Shown here in pieces: positions 50,220-62,546 of a stretch of DNA of 64,000 nucleotides. Source of the DNA: Paragordius varius (taxonomy: Eukaryota; Nematomorpha); NCBI GenBank assembly GCA_964247055.1, contig OZ176056.1, positions 2,976,001 through 3,040,000 on the forward strand. The letters are read 5' to 3'. Under the pieces are notes generated by a model, which made no database searches, was not told where the DNA came from, and saw only the letters and a list, made by a program, of their open reading frames with translations. A program made the translations under genes and the position numbers. Within the stretch, counting starts at the first letter, position 1. Each line of letters starts with the position of its first letter.

Positions 50220-50819
50220 TCATTCGATTCGAATTGGGGTACCCCAGACCTGTTTAAAACCAAATTCTAAAAATATGGAATAAATTAGAGTTGCAAATAT
50301 TAGCACTGACACAATGTCCAAAATAACCTGTTAAAATATATATATTCCGATAGGAAAATGTATCAGGATCATGGTGCTTTTGGGTTTTATTACAAAAATT
50401 CAAAAGTATTTAAAAATGAAGTTCTAACTTCTAATTCTGAAGAGGAAATGTTCAGCATTAATTGATATAGAATAAGGTTTTTCATAATACAGCTCTTTTA
50501 CGTTTTTATCACATGTTTAAAAATATTGAATACACTCTAACAAAAGTAGGGTAAAAATTAAATTTTTGTAACAAACATTTTCTAAAAATATATTTTTGGT
50601 ATATATAAATTTTATGGGGCCATACCGGCATTTTTGCGTTGATTTTTACAAAACTGGCTGGGTTAAAATATTTGGGACTTTTGGACTCCACTTTTAAAAT
50701 GAAACATATATATTAATGCTTTCGAAATTTGTTGTTAAAGAAAATTGCTACAGATAAATTGGGTAGGTATATTTAAAATTGTGAAAATCCTAATAATTGA
50801 ATCCTCCCTATATGCCGTA

Positions 50820-50960
50820 AAATGAATTTCCTTTGACAACATTAGTAGATCCAAAATCTTCTAGTATCACCATGTCGGGCGAAGTTAAAGGTTTAAGAAA
50901 GCATCGTCGAGGTAAAATGCGTTGGATTGATAATTTAATTAATGAAACCAAGCAAATGTA
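50820..50960 (+). pseudogene. Possible LINE ORF tail fragment
   Basis: A short frame with VKGLRKHRRGKMRWIDNLI resembles the basic RGR--RW-D tail of LINE proteins and stops at 50960. It is too short to assign with confidence. The region on either side (50300-51130) holds no gene. Confidence 0.3.
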
Positions 50961-51149
50961 GATATCCATCACAAGTAACTGTAGCTGGCTATACACTTTC
51001 GAAATAGTTACAAATTGACCCCGATCTTAGCTAAAATTACAACACAATTAAACAAAAATGTAATGAGTTAATATAGTGTAAATTCTAATCAAACCTAAAT
51101 TACAGTGATAATAACATAAAGAGAATTGTAATACTATTCTATGAACCAT

Positions 51150-51500
51150 AAGTCACAAAATCAAAGAAATACTTAAAGAAAAATACACAAAATTTAAACC
51201 ATTAAATAATATCTATATATTATTAAATTCACAGAAAAAGAATCCAAGCTCTCAATGTGTAATTAAAATTAAGTGTCAAGACTGCGACAGTGTATACATT
51301 GGACAAACAAAAAGAGGACTAGATGTTAGGATAAAAAAACATAAAACAGCAGTTAACAAGTATAAAACAAATGATTCGGCTTTGGCATATCATGCCTTTG
51401 AATGCAAACATAAAGTAAACTGGGATGCCGAAGTTATTGACAAAGAGGAAAATAAAACAAAAAGAATATTAAAAGAAAGTTTTTGTATAAACAAATAAAG
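51150..51500 (+). pseudogene. Penelope-like element fragment with GIY-YIG nuclease domain
   Basis: The frame ending with TAA at about 51499 reads ISHKIKEILKEKYTKFKP near its start, then KIKCQDCDSVYIGQTKRGLD, RIKKHKTAV, SALAYHAFECKHKVNWDAEV and KRILKESFCI. The CxDC..VYIGQT and HA-----H-(I/V)NW blocks are those of the GIY-YIG endonuclease at the C-terminus of Penelope-like elements. A frame change just upstream (near 51150) joins an earlier FYEP-like piece. The reverse transcriptase is not present. Dead fragment. Confidence 0.7.
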
Positions 51501-53315
51501 AAATATAATACAGGAAAAAAAGATTTTAACAATATAAATAATATTACAAACTTTTTTCTTAATAACTTCACATGTTTTTTTAGTTTAATATCTCATTAAA
51601 TTAATTTTTACTTTTTTTAAATTTTATATTAATTTATGTTTTAATTTTATTTTTTTACGTTTGAAAAAGATTACTGTTAGTAATCGAAAATATACAATAA
51701 ATTCATATAATTTTAGCTGATTTATATTTGCAATATAATAATCGTATTATGGTTAAATAGATAAAATAAAATTGAATTAACACTGTGTACACAAAATATA
51801 TTCTGGTGAAATATATATATTTTGGTGGATTTAAGTTTCATGGTGCTTTTGGCTTTGGCCTTACAATATATATGAAAATATATAATTTTGTGGTAATTGC
51901 TCCATATCGAAATAGCGAAAGTTTGTGCACAATATGCTAAATAAATTTTGTAAAAAATATATGCCTAAATTCAAAAATAAAATTTAATTTGTGACACTTG
52001 GATACATCACATACATTTTAGTTTTTCCTATTCGAATTGTGGAATTTAAATGCCCCAGGCCTGTTAAAAGTTAAATTCCTTAAAAAATAAAGAAGGAAGC
52101 TTTCAGGCGTTTTGCTAGCAAAAACTTGATATATTTTGATTTTAATATCAGCTGTTCATTTCAATCGTGTTTTGGAGATATCCCAAAGGATTCTAGAAGT
52201 CATAAAACTTTAAAATTTTAAAGGTTATTTTTATAGCCCCCTATTTTGACGCAGGTAATCAGAATTATATGGGCGATTATATGAAATGGAACATTGAATT
52301 GGTTTATAAAAATATTATCATACAAAAGTGGAATAGATATCTTTAAAATTAGGTCTATCATAAGAACGAACTTTAATATTTTATTTTTTTTATAGTACAT
52401 TAATATTTGTAAACGGAACTACAGTAATTTATTAGACAAAATGTAAAAATTTGGTACCATATATTTTCTTGTATTTATTATAAATTTAACTCATCTTTTT
52501 GGGTTGCGAAACGAGATATAAATGTTGTGAATCCAAGTGATATTACCGATTTAAATAATTTGAGAAAAATGGAGGCGAAACAGTCGTAGATGAGCATTTA
52601 TTTACAATTTTAGATTTTTATAAAAACTATTTTGTATGATACCCCTGAAGGCTAAAGAAAGCATATTAAAATCGGCCTAATTAAATACTTTTTAAGATAA
52701 TTAAATTTAATATCGCTTTGGGATATAAACTTAAAAGGTCATGAAGTGTTAAAATATTGTGGTTTAAAATATTTTAGCCGTTTTGATTAATTCTTTCCGT
52801 TTTTTTAAGTAAGCTTATATGTACGATAATATTTGGACGTTTCGTCTTTTTGTAAGGTTGTAGATGGCTTTACTTTTTCATCTATATATTTCGCTGATAT
52901 TTAAGGGATATAATATTTAGCGGAAACAATAATTACTTATTTTGTAAACATTATATTAAAAAATATAAACTATATTTTGATTATATTTTTGGAATATTGC
53001 ATTTAGCTTTTGATAAAAGTGCGCTAATTTTGCGATTCGTTATGGAATCACCAAACACATTCTTAAAGGATTTTCATCCAAACGCACTACGGAAATTCTG
53101 ATAACATCACAATGATATCAGAATCATTTTTGCATACATACTACAAAAGCCTTTTGACTAAATTAAACATAGCAACCAATATTATGCATATTAATTTATA
53201 TAAATGAAATGGACTAATAAAAACCAAATCAGCCATATGGATATCTAGACAATATTTATATAATATTTTCTCATATATTTATTTAATATATTAATGTTGT
53301 GATTTAAAGAGGGTT

Positions 53316-54776
53316 TTAATTTGAGAGTTCGCTGTTAGAAGATGGGGATTTGGCATATCGCCCAGCAAAAAGGATGTGACCATCTGAATGGGAAATAAAA
53401 TAGAGGAAAGGTCGATTGACTCTGTAATTAAGATCGGCAGATCTATACATCATCTCAGTTGCCACAACGCTCGCTCCTTCTGTACCATTTATTCCCGTCT
53501 CTAATCTAATTTTTTGAACCATGCGTGTAATTGAAACTTCTGTGTCAAATATATTGTCCAATTTACTAAAGAGTGAGTGCATAGAGAAAAATAATATAAG
53601 TATCATCCAATACAAAAAATATGGCATAGTCTAAAAATTTTCTTCTAAAATGAAAAACTTATTTTGCCCAAGGTTAGGAGTAATGTACAGTTTTGAGTTA
53701 CAAAACAAGCATAATTATTTGAAAGCTATATAAAAAAATTTGTTACTCTTTATGGCACTCGAGTGCTTTGTCAAGTTTGGAAAGTAGATCATGTTCAGCT
53801 GTTATATTGATTAAGGGAATTTTTAATCCACGCTTTGTGGTATTGCTTGATGCATTTATCCAACTAGAGATTTGAGACATGACTGTATTCTGTCCAACCT
53901 TATCATTCAATATTTTTTGAATGCGGTGCATATTTTCTTTAGTTCCAGGGACAATGGCAGTAAATTTAAAGTTATTATTTTTGTATGGCAATACTACTAT
54001 GGTTGAATTGATTTGGCTTGCATTGTATACTGTAATATCGTCATTTGTGCTCAATGCATCAACCAAGGTGACATTCCCTTTATAATCTTTGAATGGGCTT
54101 TTCTTTACTCTAAATTTTCAATAATATATTACAGATATTCATCAATACTCAATAAATTTAAAGAAAAATATTTTAAACTTTAATTGCTTTTTTGTTTAAT
54201 AATTTACTTTTGAAATGGTTTAAGCCACAAGGCTTTGAAGTACAAGGAAGAAATAAAAATTGTTGCAGTATTCGATGAAACACTCTCAATGATTTTCGTG
54301 GTTTTATTGTGAGTCCAATTTGCAACATCCCTATTGATTACATTAATAGATTGTTGAGAGTCTGACATATTTATTGCTTTGGAATGTGCTCCAAAATCTT
54401 TGACGATAGATTCGAATTTAGGATTTAGCTGAGATCGTTTATCCACATACACGGCGTTTACTAAACTTATTGTGGTATCCATATTGTTGGCCAATCCTGA
54501 TGATAATTTAACGTTGTTGGCGGCCATGAAGGATTTAGTATCGTTTGCTAAATCAGATTGCGGGGAGATAATTTTGTATTTACAGGAACTAGCGGCTTCT
54601 ACCAAAGCAAGACTTGCTTTTACTGTAATGGGTGATATGATATAATTTTCTTCAATGTTAGACCCTTCCATAAAAAGATATGGAGTTGAGTTTGATCTCT
54701 CGCTTGTTTCCAAAGGTTGACTCCAAAAACATGATAGTGCAGAGGCAAAAAGTATTACAGTTAATATCAGTTTCAT
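53316..54776 (-). CDS. Serpin B, secreted serine protease inhibitor, intact
   Basis: Exons 54776-54208, 54109-53747 and 53565-53316 give 393 residues. Serpins trap target proteases by inserting a cleaved reactive loop. MKLILTVILFASALSCFWS is a signal peptide, so the product is secreted. Visible family blocks: NYIISPITVKASLALVEAA (helix B), TISLVNAVYVDKRSQLNP, ATIFISSLYFKALWLKPF (strand 3A, with the NA-YFKA-W region), and the C-terminal NRPFLYFISH and HILFAGRY. The hinge GTEGASVVA fits the inhibitory consensus. Counting from P15 Gly puts Arg at P1 and Ser at P1', which predicts a trypsin-like target. Several N-x-S/T sites are present. A TATA box lies at 54849-54856. It is an inverted duplicate of pseudogene serpin A; both introns are phase 2 and at the same positions as in serpin C. 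Confidence 0.92.
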
Positions 54777-54848
54777 TTTATAGATAAGGATTGTCGAAAT
54801 TTTTAACAAAAAAAATAATATTGAATAAATTTTAGCAACACATCTTAC

Positions 54849-54856
54849 TTTATATA
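54849..54856 (-). promoter_or_regulatory. TATA box of serpin B
   Basis: TATATAAA on the minus strand, about 73 bp before the ATG, at the same place as in serpin A. Confidence 0.55.
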
Positions 54857-55095
54857 ATTTTCAATTTTTTAATCGATAACATAGGTATAGATTAAATTTT
54901 GCAAATCGAAATTCGTAAACAAATTATTTTTAGAATTTGTAAACTGACGCACATAGACTGCAAACTGTTTGTTTACCTAAGCGCTGTATTTTTTATTTAA
55001 CACTTCTGGGTAATTAATGAACTAAAATTTAAAACTGATAGCTATTAAAAATACGTATCATATACGAATTGTATAGTTCTTAATTAAGTGTAAAA

Positions 55096-55382
55096 TACAG
55101 TAAAAATTGTAATTATACGGACAAAAGATAAACATATAAAGATAAGTATTATTATCTAAAAGACAACCCTACTTTTTAAAACTTTAATTTTTCCATAAAA
55201 GCTATTTAGTTACAATTGTAAAATATAGAACTGATTATTGTAGAGTATATAATTCTATCAGCCTTTGCCATTTCAAACCATGAGAGTTATATTCAAATAA
55301 AACAAGATTTAAAAAGTATGGTTGCTTTTTAAAAAAAATATTTGTCTATATTTTTGGCCGCACAATTTCATTTTTTACTGTA
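55096..55382. repeat. CAGT-ended (Tc1/mariner-like) MITE, copy 5
   Basis: TACAGTAAAAATTGTAATTA..TACGGACAAAAG on the left; GTCTATATTTTTGGCC..TTTTTTACTGTA on the right. Both ends are TA-flanked. It lies upstream of serpin B, just beyond the duplicated promoter. Confidence 0.8.
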
Positions 55383-57000
55383 TAAGCTTAGTTTTGTACA
55401 CCCCTTATTCCATAATGGTATTATTTTAAATTCATTGAAATCTTTTAGGAATATATACGAAATTTTTTTTTAAAAATGTAATATTGTAAACATCTCAAAC
55501 TTTTTTGCCACCTTTTTTGAATTTTTTAAATCGTGGATGCAACCGGGGGTACATTTTACAAGCAAAAACTTGTTATATTTTGATTTTAATATCAGCTGTT
55601 CGTTTTAATGGTGTTTTAAAGCTGCCCCAATTTTAGGCTCAAGTCAAAAAGCTGTAAAAATATAAGACTTTTTTATTTAATACATGAGAAAATGTTAAAT
55701 AAATACCTTTTTAAAATAATTTTCAATTTGTAGCTTATTTACGATATAGTTCTCTATAAACCATCCCAAAAGTAAACTAGAAAAAAATAAAAGGTAATTA
55801 AGTGTTAAACTCATAAAAAAATGCACCTCAAAATAATGGTTCTAAAATATAAAATAACTCATCCAAAATGAACTGATGTTTGTTATTATGGGATCGATGT
55901 GTATACTATAGGCTTAATGAAATTAATCTATAAATAACCATTTTTTCTATCTTGATTATGGCGCAAGGCTAACTAATTATGAAAAATTATCATGATGCCA
56001 AATTAAAAATTCTCATTAAAAATTATGTAAGCTTGCTTTAAAGAGAGATGGATCTTCCATAATTGACATAACATGCTATTTAAAATTTTATAATACTTTA
56101 ACGAGACTGACTAAGTATTCTAAAATATTAGCACTAACGAATCGGAAACAATGATAATATTGTATTTTGTATGAAATCGAAAAAATATGTTTTACAAAAA
56201 TATGATAAATGCGCCTCACGAAGTTTGTATTGGGCATTCCTGATTTAAAGCATTGGCTTTCCACATATAAAATTTGTTAAGTTTGCAGAAAATCCGTTTT
56301 TTTATTTAACTAAATTATCTACAAAGGCTTCAAAATCTTGAACTTAAATATGCATCCTATTGGATTTTTTTGATAACATAAGCAAACCTTAATATCAAAA
56401 TTAATCTTTCCAACTCTAAAATTTAAAGCCAAAGATGACGTTAATGTACATGTAGTTTGAGCTAAGACTAAAAAAGTATCTTTAACCATAGACACTTTGC
56501 ATATAGTTAAAATGAGGGATGGGTTATCAACCATTTTAATTTGATAGCATATTTTGGTTTTTTATCCAATTCCTTCAAAATATATTTGCATTGATAATTA
56601 ATCAACCAGAAATAATTTTTATACTAAATTCTCAAATCGGCGAAAATTTCCAATTTGCGAAAAAAAGCATAAAAGGGTCTTTATGTTGTTTTGAATGACT
56701 CAATAATACTACATGTAATAATTTATTTTATTATTATTACTGATTGACGCAAATTCAGTATGATTATTCGTAGAATATCCATGTTTTCGGCGTTCTTACT
56801 GATAATACCCAGAATTGCTTTATCATTTACGTATAAAGATAATATAATTTTATATGTAAGTTGAAATTGTATCAGTAAATCAATCGCTTATGTAAATAAA
56901 TAACAATACTATCGTATTAGTAATATTAAACGAACGTTTTACCTAAGCAAAATTCTAGTAATTTAAACAACGTAAATACTCACATACGATATTGCTAATT
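55383..57000. other. Gene-free DNA between serpin B and serpin C
   Basis: It holds a family D repeat at about 55560-55670 and otherwise no recognisable feature. A 71-codon minus-strand ORF at 56319-56534 has no similarity I can name and no splice context. Confidence 0.5.
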
Positions 57001-57006
57001 TAAAAC

Positions 57007-57014
57007 TATATAAA
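57007..57014 (+). promoter_or_regulatory. TATA box of serpin C
   Basis: TATATAAA, 72 bp upstream of the ATG at 57079. Confidence 0.55.
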
Positions 57015-57078
57015 CCCCCTAAAAAATCTAACAATTAACACAAATTTATTTTTCATCCACCAACTTACCTATCTCAAA

Positions 57079-58477
57079 ATGATTTACTCTATGCAAGCCC
57101 TTTTCTTTATCCAATCTCTTTTATTTTTTACTTGCTTAATTTATATTCATAATGCATTACCCTCGGATTTACCATCGTCCTCATTATCAAATCCGTCGTC
57201 TGGTCTAAAATTTCCTGACGCGGAAAATTCAGGGTTGGAAAATTTAGAAAATGAATTAAAATTTTTTGACGATTCCACACAAACTAATGTTTTAAAGTCT
57301 CCAATCACGTTATATGCAAATCTAGCTTTGCTAACCAAAGGAAGTTCATGTCCGAATCCAATTTTAGCCAACAAACGAAAATTAGTTGAGGATGTTCAAA
57401 CTTTTTTAAGGTCTATGGGCTCTCCGACAAGCGCAAACAGTAAATCCGCAACAATGGAATTAGCTAATCTGCTGTATGTTGATAGTCAAGAAGAATTAAG
57501 CTCTAATTATGAGATGGATGTTAAAAGTTTAAATGGTTCGGTAGAAAAGGTTTCGTTCAGTGCCCCTAATACTGTAAGCCAAATTAATTGGAAAGTTTCA
57601 AATCTAACTCACGGTAAAATCGAAAAAGTTGTGGAAAACTTGAGTGGAGATGCGAAAGCCCTCCTAATCTCTGCCATGTATTTCAATGCTACCTGGCTCA
57701 ATCCCTTTAATGAGATGTAAATATATATTACATATAATATTATACTTTTTACTCTTTCTTTATGCTTATATATATATATATATATATATTTATATTAGAA
57801 CAAATGAAAAATTTACATCGTTTGATAAAACTGAAACCCAAGTCAAAATGTTGACGACAGAAGGCAATACAACATTATACAATGCAACGAAACACGGTTC
57901 CATCATATTAGAATTGCCATACACTGATCCCAAATATAAATTTTATGCGATTCAACCAGCAACCACTAATTTTACTGATGTTCAGGCCAAACTTAACCAA
58001 AACATTATACCTCAAATCAAAGAATGGGTGAAAGAAGCCACCAAACTGAATTCTGAAGGTGTAAAAATACCGGCTTTAGACGAGCAGAGCAGATATGACA
58101 TGCTTCAACTATTGTCCAATCAATTGAAATGCCATAAAGAGTAATTTTAGTTTTATCATTACTAATTAATTCTGTATTATGGTATAATATCTATAACTTT
58201 TTTGATTTATTTCTCATATATATATATATATATATATAGCAAAATGGATAAAGTAAGAAAATCTGGTAAGGCCCTTGAGATAAGCTCAATAATACATCAA
58301 AATGTATTGAAAACCACGGTTAACGGTACCGAAGGAGCAAGTGTTACAGTTTCTGAATTGGGAAACAGATTTGGTGTTTCCAGTCAATTTGTATTCAATA
58401 GACCTTTCCTCTATGTTGTAGCTTATGAAGATACTCCTTTGTTTGTTGGACGCTATGTCAAGCCTAATGCAGCTTAA
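57079..58477 (+). CDS. Serpin C, secreted serine protease inhibitor
   Basis: Exons 57079-57716, 57799-58140 and 58240-58477 give 405 residues. The N-terminus has a hydrophobic signal (ALFFIQSLLFFTCLIYIH) and a Ser/Pro-rich stretch. Serpin blocks: LKSPITLYANLALLTKGSS, ATMELANLLYVDSQEELSS, ALLISAMYFNATWLNPF, SIILELPYTDPKYKFYAI, and C-terminal NRPFLYVVAYEDTPLFVGRY. The hinge NGTEGASVTVS fits an inhibitory serpin. Counting from P15 Gly places Arg at P1 (GNR/FG), again suggesting a trypsin-like target, with one residue of uncertainty. Intron positions and phase 2 match serpins A and B, so all three are paralogues; this one is clearly older. Both 3' splice sites follow TA repeats. Confidence 0.92.
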
Positions 58478-59902
58478 TTATATAGTTAAATGTGTATAGA
58501 TAATTTATCCTTTATTTTATGATAAAAATACTTGAAATGGATTTTATTATTTATCTATAATCAATAAACTAATATTAAATAAATAATAAATCACGAAATT
58601 TATACATTTTATAAATTGTATTATGTTGTCTTTGAGACAATTTTTGGAAAAACGAGTACAGTCATTTAAAGTTAAAAGCGCAAAATATTTATTTACTTAT
58701 TTAAGAATGAGCCGAATATAGCCGGATTACTTTTGAATTAAACTTTCAGTTAAGCCCAATCACCGTCTAAAATAGGGCGTTTGAAAAAATACAGTCCATA
58801 AAAATCGTGTCTGTCTTAATAATTATTTTTGCGCCTAACATAGTTGGCTCAATTTTTTACCCGTGTATTTAGTCACTTGGCATTAAAAATGTTTGCAAAA
58901 AATAAAGTTCCGAAAATAAAATTTTGAAGCAATTATCGCCCAATATAATTATAACAAATCAATAGTATTTTAGAGTATAAAGGCAATTTCAGAAAGTTAT
59001 TTGAAATTAACTATTGGTTAGAACTCTAAGTCTCTGTTAAATAAGCTCTAATAAATTAACTTTAAAGCTTTTAATTAAAAAAGATAAACAAATCGGTGGA
59101 TAAAGCTCTATCTAGTTTTAAATATGCCACCATGTAAAAAGTTGGCTTCGAAACATTGACTCAGGATATATAAAAAAATAATTCAGTTTATTTATATATT
59201 TAGCCACAGGGCAGGGTTCTTCATGTTAAAACGCAAATGAAAATAATACGGCTTTAAAAATAATTTTCGTTCAAACACATATGGAAGAAATAATGGTTTA
59301 ATTTTTGTCGTATAAAGGCAAAAATTATGAATCGCTTTTTACAATTCACATCTGTTGAAGACAATTTTCAGAAAACTGTTGAGACAATTTGGATTCAATT
59401 ATTATGGTTTTGGGACTTTTCCCAATACAGCCAAAAAAATTTATTTAATGTCCCTTTTCAATCATCTTTAAGTCGCCACTCTCTTTAAAATTTTATCATA
59501 TTAAAATAAGTAGTAAACAACTTTTTTAAATATCTATAAAACCATAGGACTGAATCGATGATTTTTTCCTGTTTAAAAGCTGAAATTTTAGCCTATTAAT
59601 ATAAATTAAGGCCTGGGTTAAATACGACACCATACAAATATGACGGGGCTTAATAGAGCGTATGTGTTAAATATTGCTTTTTAAGCCATTTCCCGGAAAA
59701 CGTTCAGGCAAATTCAACAATAAATATTTTTTATTAATTGATAAATGTACCGAGTGTGTTAAAACCATTTTTCGTATTAACCTGTATATTCAGCTCTTCC
59801 TGTGGAAAATAGGGGTTAGGGTTTGTAAAGAATATATTTTTGTCATGTAAGCTTTCAAGTCAATTATATATTTTGTGTACAATATCGCTAAAATTTATTT
59901 AA
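58478..59902. other. Gene-free DNA downstream of serpin C
   Basis: AATAAA-type signals occur just after the stop codon (58563 onward). The rest is AT-rich with no recognisable exon or repeated element. Confidence 0.5.
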
Positions 59903-62515
59903 TCACTTTTTTGAAATAATATTGATATTGGAAAATGCAAGATTGAGTATAATTTTATTAACGCGAAAATTATGGCAAATGAATCGGCAAAAAACGTTGC
60001 AAAAGTCGTCAGACAACTGATCAATAGATAAATCTGTTTTGGCATTTTCGATTAATATTTCATTCGATCCTTCATCATTCAAACTATTAAATGTGATTGT
60101 TTTGTTTTCAATGTCAAAATTATTCATGCAATATTGCAATAGTTTACTTTGAACAGGATTATCTAACAAAAGAAATATAAAATACAATCATGATTATTAT
60201 AATAATATGGTGTATTTAGAAATGGGTCGACAGATGAAAAAATATTAACCGGTTGACCGCTTATGAATGCATAGCATAAGGACAAATGTAAAATATAAGT
60301 TTTTGTTTATACACCAAATAAAATTAAATTCACCCTTTATACGTTAGTATAAATCTCAGGGGTGTCCAACAAAAATATATTCGTAGCTAGATTTTGGTTT
60401 TTATATTTATTTTGAGCCCAAATTGGTATAATATATCATCTAAATAATCATAAATTTTTGATTAAATACCAAGTTATTTTTAACATTTTTTTAGAGCATT
60501 TTTTTAGAAGAGCATTTTTGCGCCCGTAAAAAAGCGTGTTGGACATCCCTGGTATAAATAATGTCAAATATAATGGGAAAATTTATATTTTTAGTATTTA
60601 TGACATAAGGTTTAAAACAACTCTAAATATGATAAATGAGTTTATTACACTAGACAACAAATTTTAACTTTTTTTAACTGCCATTCTTGTAAATTTAAAA
60701 TTTATTTAATTAAAGTACATAATTAGTATATCTGAAAAGAAAATTGGTCCTACATGAAAGAAATTTTTTATATTAGAGTTTATCGACAATTTTTGGCCCC
60801 GATTTAACATTAAACTCGAAATTTCATAAATTTAAAGTTTTAGATATGAAGCCATGTATTTTATATCATTCGAAAGAGCGCAAAAAACTGCATCATTTAA
60901 ATGGTAGTAAGTCATTTAAATCGGATGTAAAAGTTATTTGGATTTAAATGGTCAAAATTTTCAATCCTTAAATAAGTCAAGAATTTTCACAGACAAACTA
61001 ATTTGAAAATCATTTAAATTATTTTAATATTATTATTAGGGTTATATTAGTAGTTAATTTAAAAAAAATGTTTGGAAATGCTTTTGGTTTGCTTTTTTAA
61101 TAAAAATTATTATTATCATAAATATTTTACCTAGTGGATACTAAAATGCATAGTTATAACTGTAAATTTATTACATAATGGCTATAAAAGATCAAAAATA
61201 CCTTAAACTTTGTTTTTATTTTTAAATTTTCGAAATTATCAGCCTTGTACAGAAAATATATTAATATTGATGAGATGGTAATTTTTAAAAAACAAAAAAC
61301 TTAAAAATGGCTGTTTTGAGTGACATAAAAGCAATAAAAAATGTTTTAATCAAAAAAAACTTTCTTGTGTTATCTTTTTTGGACATTCATCTCCATCTAA
61401 ACAAAGTTTGAGCTATTTTCATCCATTAGTTTTAAAAATATAATAATTAAAAAAATGCTCTCGCTTCGCGTGTTTGTCGCTCTTTGTGTCCAATATTGCC
61501 TGTCGATGTAATACATATTAATATACATTTTATAGAGTTTTTAATACTCTTTCAAATGATATATTACAAATGGGCATTACTTGTATATTTTCAAAGAAAA
61601 ATATTTTTTAGTAAAATTTTGATAAAGAGGGCGCATAATCTAAAAAATCAAATTATACAAAATTCTTCCAACGAGTTATAATTTTTATTTCAGATATACT
61701 GTTAAAATGATATTAAACATCAAAAAATGCAAAAAACTCGAGTCTAGTGTTATGAATTCACAATTATCTAAATTATTACCGTTTTTATTTCTATCAATTT
61801 TGCCATATATGCGTTCCAAAACCTCAATAAATTTTGTGTCTTCATATTCTTTCTCTGGATATATCTTGGTAAACTTTTTTTTCGTGAGAGATTCCTTAGT
61901 TGTTAAACTGCACATGTAACGGATTTGCACATAACGCCAACAAAGATTTATCCAGGTGTCTTTATCAAGACCAAATATTATCTGAATTCAATATAAATTG
62001 TAATTACTTAATATTTTGCAAAAATAAATCAAAAATTTGAATGCTAAATGAAATTATTAACAATGCTGCTCTAATATAATCAAAAATTCAGTAAGAAAGC
62101 TTAGAAACAAAACAAAAATCCAATTTTTTATAAAAGAAGTTTTCTTAATTTGTTTTTAATCCTCTGCAGGGATTATAAGCTAAACTCAATTCACATTCCT
62201 GCAAGTTATATGACAAAAAATTAAACAAAATTATAGTTTTGTCTATAACAAAATACTTTTAAGTGTTATTTTATGGAATAATTTATATATAAATTTTAAA
62301 CCTCAGGAAGTTTTGCCCTTTCAACAGGAGCGTGGTCATCGAAAATGTCGCAACATTGTTGTAGCAAATCAATGTATTTGTGGACAAAAAAACTTTTTTT
62401 ATATTCCCGAGTATCATTGGTACTTTTATTGCTTAACATATCCTCATTTTTGCCATCTTTATGCATTAACCATGCAAGGGTGTTTGGAAAATTTTGTTCA
62501 ACATCCGCAAAATTA

Positions 62516-62546
<31 letters not shown>

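Larger units (their letters stand above)
52399..55070 (-). repeat. Arm 2 of the inverted segmental duplication (serpin B locus)
   Basis: The reverse complement of this segment aligns with 2330-5017 across promoter, exons, introns and about 1 kb of 3' flank. Small indels and substitutions are spread throughout and are denser outside exons. A family D repeat lies near 52110-52230, outside the arm. Confidence 0.85.

Noticed and set aside
56319..56534. 71-residue minus-strand ORF
   Set aside because: No similarity, no splice context, and composition typical of AT-rich noncoding DNA.
61685..61930. 81-residue ORF read as a single-exon gene
   Set aside because: Its C-terminal third reads into the CACTA MITE; the coding part is better explained as exon 61981-61780 with a GTAATA donor.
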